Assembly: GCA_026418755.1 (NCBI GenBank)
Contig: JAOAAR010000046.1
Location: 1-9,428, forward strand
Reading direction: 5' to 3'
Length of the DNA stretch: 9,428 nt
Source: Planctomycetota bacterium
GTDB taxonomy: Bacteria > Planctomycetota > SKW154
The notes under the pieces are model-generated. The model was given only the letters and a program-made list of their open reading frames with translations, was not told the origin of the DNA and did not search any database. A program made the translations under genes and the position numbers. Shown piece after piece: positions 6,525 to 9,428 of this stretch; the stretch's first letter is position 1; each line of letters starts with the position of its first letter.

Positions 6525-7228
6525 ACCTTAAAGGGATAAGATTCTCTTATGAAGCGTCGAAGCCGGTGCTCAACGGCGTGAACCTCCTTCTTAAAAAGGG
6601 CGATAGAGTAGGACTTACAGGAGCCAATGGGAGCGGCAAAACAACGCTTCTGATGGTTCTCGTCGGACTTGTGAAACCAACGGAAGGAACGGTGGAAATC
6701 TTCGGAAGGCAGAGAACAAAGGAGAGGGATTTTAAAGAGATAAGAGAAAAAATCGGTTTCCTCTTTCAGAATCCCGACGACCAACTCTTCTGCCCAACAG
6801 TTATCGAAGATGTAGCGTTTGGTCCGCTAAATCTCGGAATGAGCAGAAAAGAAGCGATTGAAATAGCAGACAGAGTGCTTTCTGAACTGGGCTTGAGCCA
6901 CTTAAGAGAGCGAGGCTCGCACCGTTTGTCAGGCGGTGAGAAGCGGCTTGTTTCCCTTGCCACCGTCCTTGCGATGAATCCCAAAATACTCCTCTTGGAC
7001 GAGCCAGTGGCAGGGCTTGACGAAGAGACCACCGCTACCGTAACGGAGATACTGGAAAGACTGCCGCAGGAGCGAATCGTGGTTGCACACGATAAAGAGT
7101 TTCTTAAACGCGTAACGAACCAACTCTTCTCTATCCGAAAAGGAGTCATCACCCCTCTTGGCGAACTAGAAAATCTCGCCGAGAGAGAAAAAAGCCCAAT
7201 TTTGCGTCCAGAAGGAAGAGCAGAATGA
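6500..7228 (+). CDS. nikO: ECF transporter ATP-binding protein, CbiO/NikO family
   Basis: This is the ABC ATPase that powers nickel (or cobalt) uptake by the NikMQ complex. All motifs are intact in 242 residues: Walker A GANGSGKTT (41-49), Q-loop FQNPDDQLF (89-97), signature LSGGEKR (143-149), Walker B ILLLDEP (163-169) with AGLDEET following, and the switch His197 in VVAHD. The FQNPDDQLF segment is characteristic of ECF-type ATPases (CbiO/EcfA). The start at 6500 is inside nikQ, with AGGA at 6488-6491; the N-terminus is a few residues longer than the usual MIELKNVSFSY type. Only one ATPase gene is present, so a homodimer is expected. The TGA stop overlaps the ATG of a small downstream ORF. 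Confidence 0.95.
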   Translation: MQTCETLINLKGIRFSYEASKPVLNGVNLLLKKGDRVGLTGANGSGKTTLLMVLVGLVKPTEGTVEIFGRQRTKERDFKEIREKIGFLFQNPDDQLFCPTVIEDVAFGPLNLGMSRKEAIEIADRVLSELGLSHLRERGSHRLSGGEKRLVSLATVLAMNPKILLLDEPVAGLDEETTATVTEILERLPQERIVVAHDKEFLKRVTNQLFSIRKGVITPLGELENLAEREKSPILRPEGRAE

Positions 7229-7377
7229 AAGCACAAGATACTTCTTGGATTGGTTCAATGTGGGAAAAGCGTAAAGAGAGAAGAGCCCGGGTCATCTGGA
7301 CAGAGGCAAGTATGGGCAACTGGACAGCATATCTTGCGATTAAAGCCGTCCTTTCTGTCTCCGCTTCAAGCCCCTAA
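7225..7377 (+). CDS. Small 50-residue ORF coupled to nikO
   Basis: This short reading frame starts at an ATG that overlaps the nikO stop codon (ATGA) and is preceded by AGGAAGAG (7212-7219) at good spacing, so translational coupling is plausible. The product has 50 residues with four Trp (8, 13, 25, 33), a strongly basic patch at 15-22 (KRKERRAR), and a mildly hydrophobic segment at 33-45 (WTAYLAIKAVLSV). It has no signal peptide and no motif that I recognise. It ends with TAA at 7375-7377, 42 bases before the outer-membrane protein gene. It could be a genuine small transporter-associated protein or the remnant of a lost gene. I assign no function. Confidence 0.5.
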   Translation: MKAQDTSWIGSMWEKRKERRARVIWTEASMGNWTAYLAIKAVLSVSASSP

Positions 7378-7419
7378 GCAGAATTTTCCAACAAAACAGA
7401 ATGGTTTGGAGGGATTGTT

Positions 7420-8193
7420 ATGAGAACTGGAATCGTCCTACTTGGAATCCTTTCGAGTGCCCTGTTGTGCGCCTCCGCGTTTGCGGCACACCCGCTTACA
7501 AGCGACGACACAGGAACTCAAGGAAAAGGTAAATTCCAATTAGAACTGAACGGAGAATATGGATACGACAAGGAAAAAGTTGCAGGAATCACAACGATAG
7601 GAAAAAGTTTCGAGACCCTGTTCGCACTCTCTTACGGAATCGCCGATGAGATTGACGCCATATTCGGAGTGCCCTTCCTTTCGTGGAGCGTCAAAGAGAA
7701 CGGCTTTTCGGCAGACGAGAGCGGAATTTCGGATTTGTCGCTTGAATTGAAATGGCGCTTCTTTGAAAAAGAGAAAATCAGCATCGCTTTGAAGCCAGGA
7801 CTGACTTTTCCAACAGGTGACGAGGATAAAGGGCTTGGCACAGGCAAGGTGACCTACACTCTGTTCCTCATCGTAAGCACCGAGATTGAACCTTTCACTC
7901 TCCATCTCAACCTCGGCTACTGTCAAAATGAGAACAAACTCGGTGAAAGAGAATCTCTCTGGTCCCTTTCTCTCGCCACCGAGAAAGAAATCACAGATAA
8001 TCTCAAGATTGTCGCAGATATAGGCGCGGAAAGAAACGCCGACAGGGCAAGCAATACTCATCCTGCTTTTGCAATCATAGGAGTAATCTACTCCTTATCA
8101 GAGGTCTTTGATATTGATGTTGGAGTGAAGGCAGGGTTGACAAAACCTGAAACCAATTATGCACTCTTGGCAGGAATAGCATACAGATTTTGA
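7420..8193 (+). CDS. Outer-membrane beta-barrel, MetA-pathway/transporter family
   Basis: This 257-residue protein resembles the family annotated as putative MetA-pathway of phenol degradation or simply 'transporter' (Phenol_MetA_deg), which are outer-membrane barrels of unproven substrate. The signal peptide ends at AFA or AFAA, and the mature protein begins (A)HPLTSDDTGTQGKGKFQLE, the family's characteristic start. The rest is alternating amphipathic strands with acidic loops, including LKPGLTFPTGDEDKGLGTGK, and it ends in AYRF. A C-terminal aromatic residue after an alternating strand is the usual BAM recognition signal. GGAGGG (7408-7413) supports the start. It is the last gene of the nik cluster, 42 bases beyond the small ORF, so metal passage through the outer membrane is a reasonable inference from context; nothing in the sequence proves the substrate. 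Confidence 0.8.
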   Translation: MRTGIVLLGILSSALLCASAFAAHPLTSDDTGTQGKGKFQLELNGEYGYDKEKVAGITTIGKSFETLFALSYGIADEIDAIFGVPFLSWSVKENGFSADESGISDLSLELKWRFFEKEKISIALKPGLTFPTGDEDKGLGTGKVTYTLFLIVSTEIEPFTLHLNLGYCQNENKLGERESLWSLSLATEKEITDNLKIVADIGAERNADRASNTHPAFAIIGVIYSLSEVFDIDVGVKAGLTKPETNYALLAGIAYRF

Positions 8194-8212
8194 GCGACGG
8201 AGACCACGCGTT

Positions 8213-9409
8213 TCACCTGAAAAGAAACCAGAAACCGACGCAGATGATTAAAACAGCGGCAACCTTGCGTAGAGCGTTAGTCACTTTAGTCAACCCTTTT
8301 GATTCGATGATTCCCTTTGCCGCACCGATTGATGTTCCAGCAACCAGTATCAAGACCGAATGACCCAGTGAATAGACAAGAAGCATCACCGCACCATAAA
8401 TGACACTCCCTTTTGCGGCGATGAGAACCATCAGAACGGCAACGATGGGAATAGAACAAGGAGTTGAAATGATTCCAAACAGAAGTCCAAACAGAAATGA
8501 GCCAAGGATACCGCGATACTTCAGCGTCAATCCCCTTGGCACCGGGATGTTGAACTCAAGAACGTTCAAAAGATGAAGCCCCACCAGAATACAAACTCCT
8601 GCAACCACATATGCCCAAAACGAGCCAACATCACCCACCATACTTCCTGTAAACGCCGCAATTATCCCAAGCGCCATAAACATAACAGCAAGCCCTAAAA
8701 TAAAAAAAAGTGAAAACAAAAATGACCTCTTCAATCCACTCGCCTCCTTGTACCCGCCGATGTAACCTATCACAAGCGGTATCGCAGCAATCACACAAGG
8801 ATTCGATGCGGTAAGAAGTCCAAGAAAAAAGACGAGAATAACCGCAAGCCACGAGCCTTCCTTCAACATATTCTCTGCTTTCACAAACAGCCCACTTCTG
8901 TAAGAGCCACTTCCACCGTTCATCGGAGACAACCTTCCGCTTTCAACCTCCTCCAATGTTCTCAAAATCTCCTCTTTCGAGAAAAAGCCAATATGCCGAA
9001 AAACCTCCTTCCCGCTTCCGTCGAAGAAAATCTGCGTCGGAATCGAAACAATATTGTATTTTCTCACAAGTGTAGGGTGTTCAGCCGTGTCAATCACGAG
9101 GACATCTGCCCTTCCTTTCAGTTCTCTCTTCAACTCTTCAAGAATCGGCATCATCTTCTTGCACGGAATACACACACCGCGTCCGAAGTCCGCAATAATA
9201 GGCAATCTCTTCTTCTTCGCCTCCTCTATCAAGTCAATCTCTTTTCTCCGCTCCGCCAACACCCATCTCTTGTTCTTGACAACCTTTGCTCTCTCCATCA
9301 GCCCTTTGGCAAATTCCTCGAACTTGTCGGACGCCTTTTGCGCTCTCAGATACTCCCCTATCGAATCGCGCATCTCCTCGTATGCCCCACCCTCCTTCCC
9401 CTCATACTC
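8213..9409 (-). CDS. Thioredoxin-CcdA/DsbD-type thiol-disulfide fusion (5' truncated)
   Basis: This is a 398-residue C-terminal part of a membrane redox protein; the start lies beyond the contig edge. Residues 1-45 of the visible chain (AYEEMRDSIGEYLRAQKASD, then KFEEFAKGLMERAKVV) resemble the C-terminal helix of SurA/PpiC-type folding factors. A thioredoxin domain follows (about 65-155) with catalytic CIPC (Cys80 and Cys83) and a cis-Pro loop IPTQ. After a Gly/Ser linker comes a CcdA/DsbD-type membrane domain of about six helices, with the paired electron-carrying Cys in NPC (Cys205) and TPC (Cys318). It would carry reductant from the cytoplasm to the periplasm for disulfide reduction or cytochrome c maturation. 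In E. coli DsbD the thioredoxin domain follows the membrane domain; here it precedes it. The gene converges on the barrel gene, with 19 bases between stop codons and no clear terminator. Confidence 0.88.
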   Translation of the reverse strand, partial: EYEGKEGGAYEEMRDSIGEYLRAQKASDKFEEFAKGLMERAKVVKNKRWVLAERRKEIDLIEEAKKKRLPIIADFGRGVCIPCKKMMPILEELKRELKGRADVLVIDTAEHPTLVRKYNIVSIPTQIFFDGSGKEVFRHIGFFSKEEILRTLEEVESGRLSPMNGGSGSYRSGLFVKAENMLKEGSWLAVILVFFLGLLTASNPCVIAAIPLVIGYIGGYKEASGLKRSFLFSLFFILGLAVMFMALGIIAAFTGSMVGDVGSFWAYVVAGVCILVGLHLLNVLEFNIPVPRGLTLKYRGILGSFLFGLLFGIISTPCSIPIVAVLMVLIAAKGSVIYGAVMLLVYSLGHSVLILVAGTSIGAAKGIIESKGLTKVTNALRKVAAVLIICVGFWFLFR

Positions 9410-9428
9410 CTGTCTCTTATACACATCT
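9410..9428. other. Tn5/Nextera mosaic-end adapter at contig end
   Basis: The last 19 bases, CTGTCTCTTATACACATCT, are exactly the 19-base mosaic end used in transposase-based (Nextera) library preparation. They are not genomic. On the minus strand they also create an in-frame GTG and the peptide MYKRQ, a false start for the truncated redox gene. This shows that the contig ends here because of unremoved adapter. Confidence 0.97.

Noticed and set aside
6766..7236. 156-codon open frame on the minus strand
   Set aside because: It is antisense to the well-supported ATPase nikO; its Ser/Arg-rich composition is typical of a shadow frame.
7540..8061. 173-codon open frame on the minus strand
   Set aside because: It lies entirely within the barrel gene, has no family resemblance, and is an antisense shadow of a gene with a signal peptide, a good ribosome-binding site and family motifs.
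9410..9428. Tn5-like mobile element end
   Set aside because: Although it is a transposon mosaic end, its position as exactly the last 19 bases, with no transposase or partner end, marks it as library adapter.
1..9428. CRISPR array, insertion sequence, prophage or defence system
   Set aside because: No regularly spaced repeats, transposase, integrase, phage or nuclease-type genes are visible; the window is housekeeping, envelope and metal-transport genes.

Overview
The window looks like one end of an assembled contig from an uncultured diderm (Gram-negative) bacterium. The evidence for a diderm is two signal-peptide lipoproteins, a beta-barrel outer-membrane protein ending in Phe, and a periplasmic redox protein with a SurA-like segment. 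I cannot place it to phylum from the sequence. The last 19 bases (9410-9428) are the Tn5/Nextera mosaic-end adapter, so the right edge is a library artefact and the gene there is cut off.

Left part (1-3483). Ribosomal genes rpsH (S8) and rplF (L6) run leftward from a near-consensus promoter. Across a 191-base gap, sucD (succinyl-CoA synthetase alpha) runs rightward. Both genes lack their usual upstream partners (rplE/rpsN and sucC), so two normally continuous operons are interrupted at the same point. A tRNA-Cys(GCA) follows sucD, then a pair of small envelope lipoproteins: a DUF4349 protein and an unrecognised 148-residue one.

Middle and right part (3484-8193). A 265-base regulatory gap holds a candidate promoter overlapped by a dyad. 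It precedes a tightly packed operon for an ECF-type nickel (possibly cobalt) importer: nikK (DUF4198 periplasmic protein), nikM (substrate-binding membrane component), nikL (signal peptide, beta domain, coiled coil, membrane anchor), nikQ (transmembrane T component) and nikO (ATPase). An unannotated 50-codon ORF follows, joined to nikO by an ATGA overlap, and then a MetA/transporter-family outer-membrane barrel. Together these could form a route from the outer membrane through the periplasm to the ATP-driven inner-membrane importer. All three exported proteins are predicted to have His as the first or second mature residue, and NikM starts Met-His, which suggests a repeated N-terminal metal-binding arrangement.

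Right end (8213-9409). A convergent, 5'-truncated gene encodes a SurA/PpiC-like C-terminal helical segment, a thioredoxin domain (CIPC) and a six-helix CcdA/DsbD-type membrane domain. This is a thiol-disulfide relay with its thioredoxin domain in front of the membrane domain, the reverse of the E. coli DsbD order for that domain.
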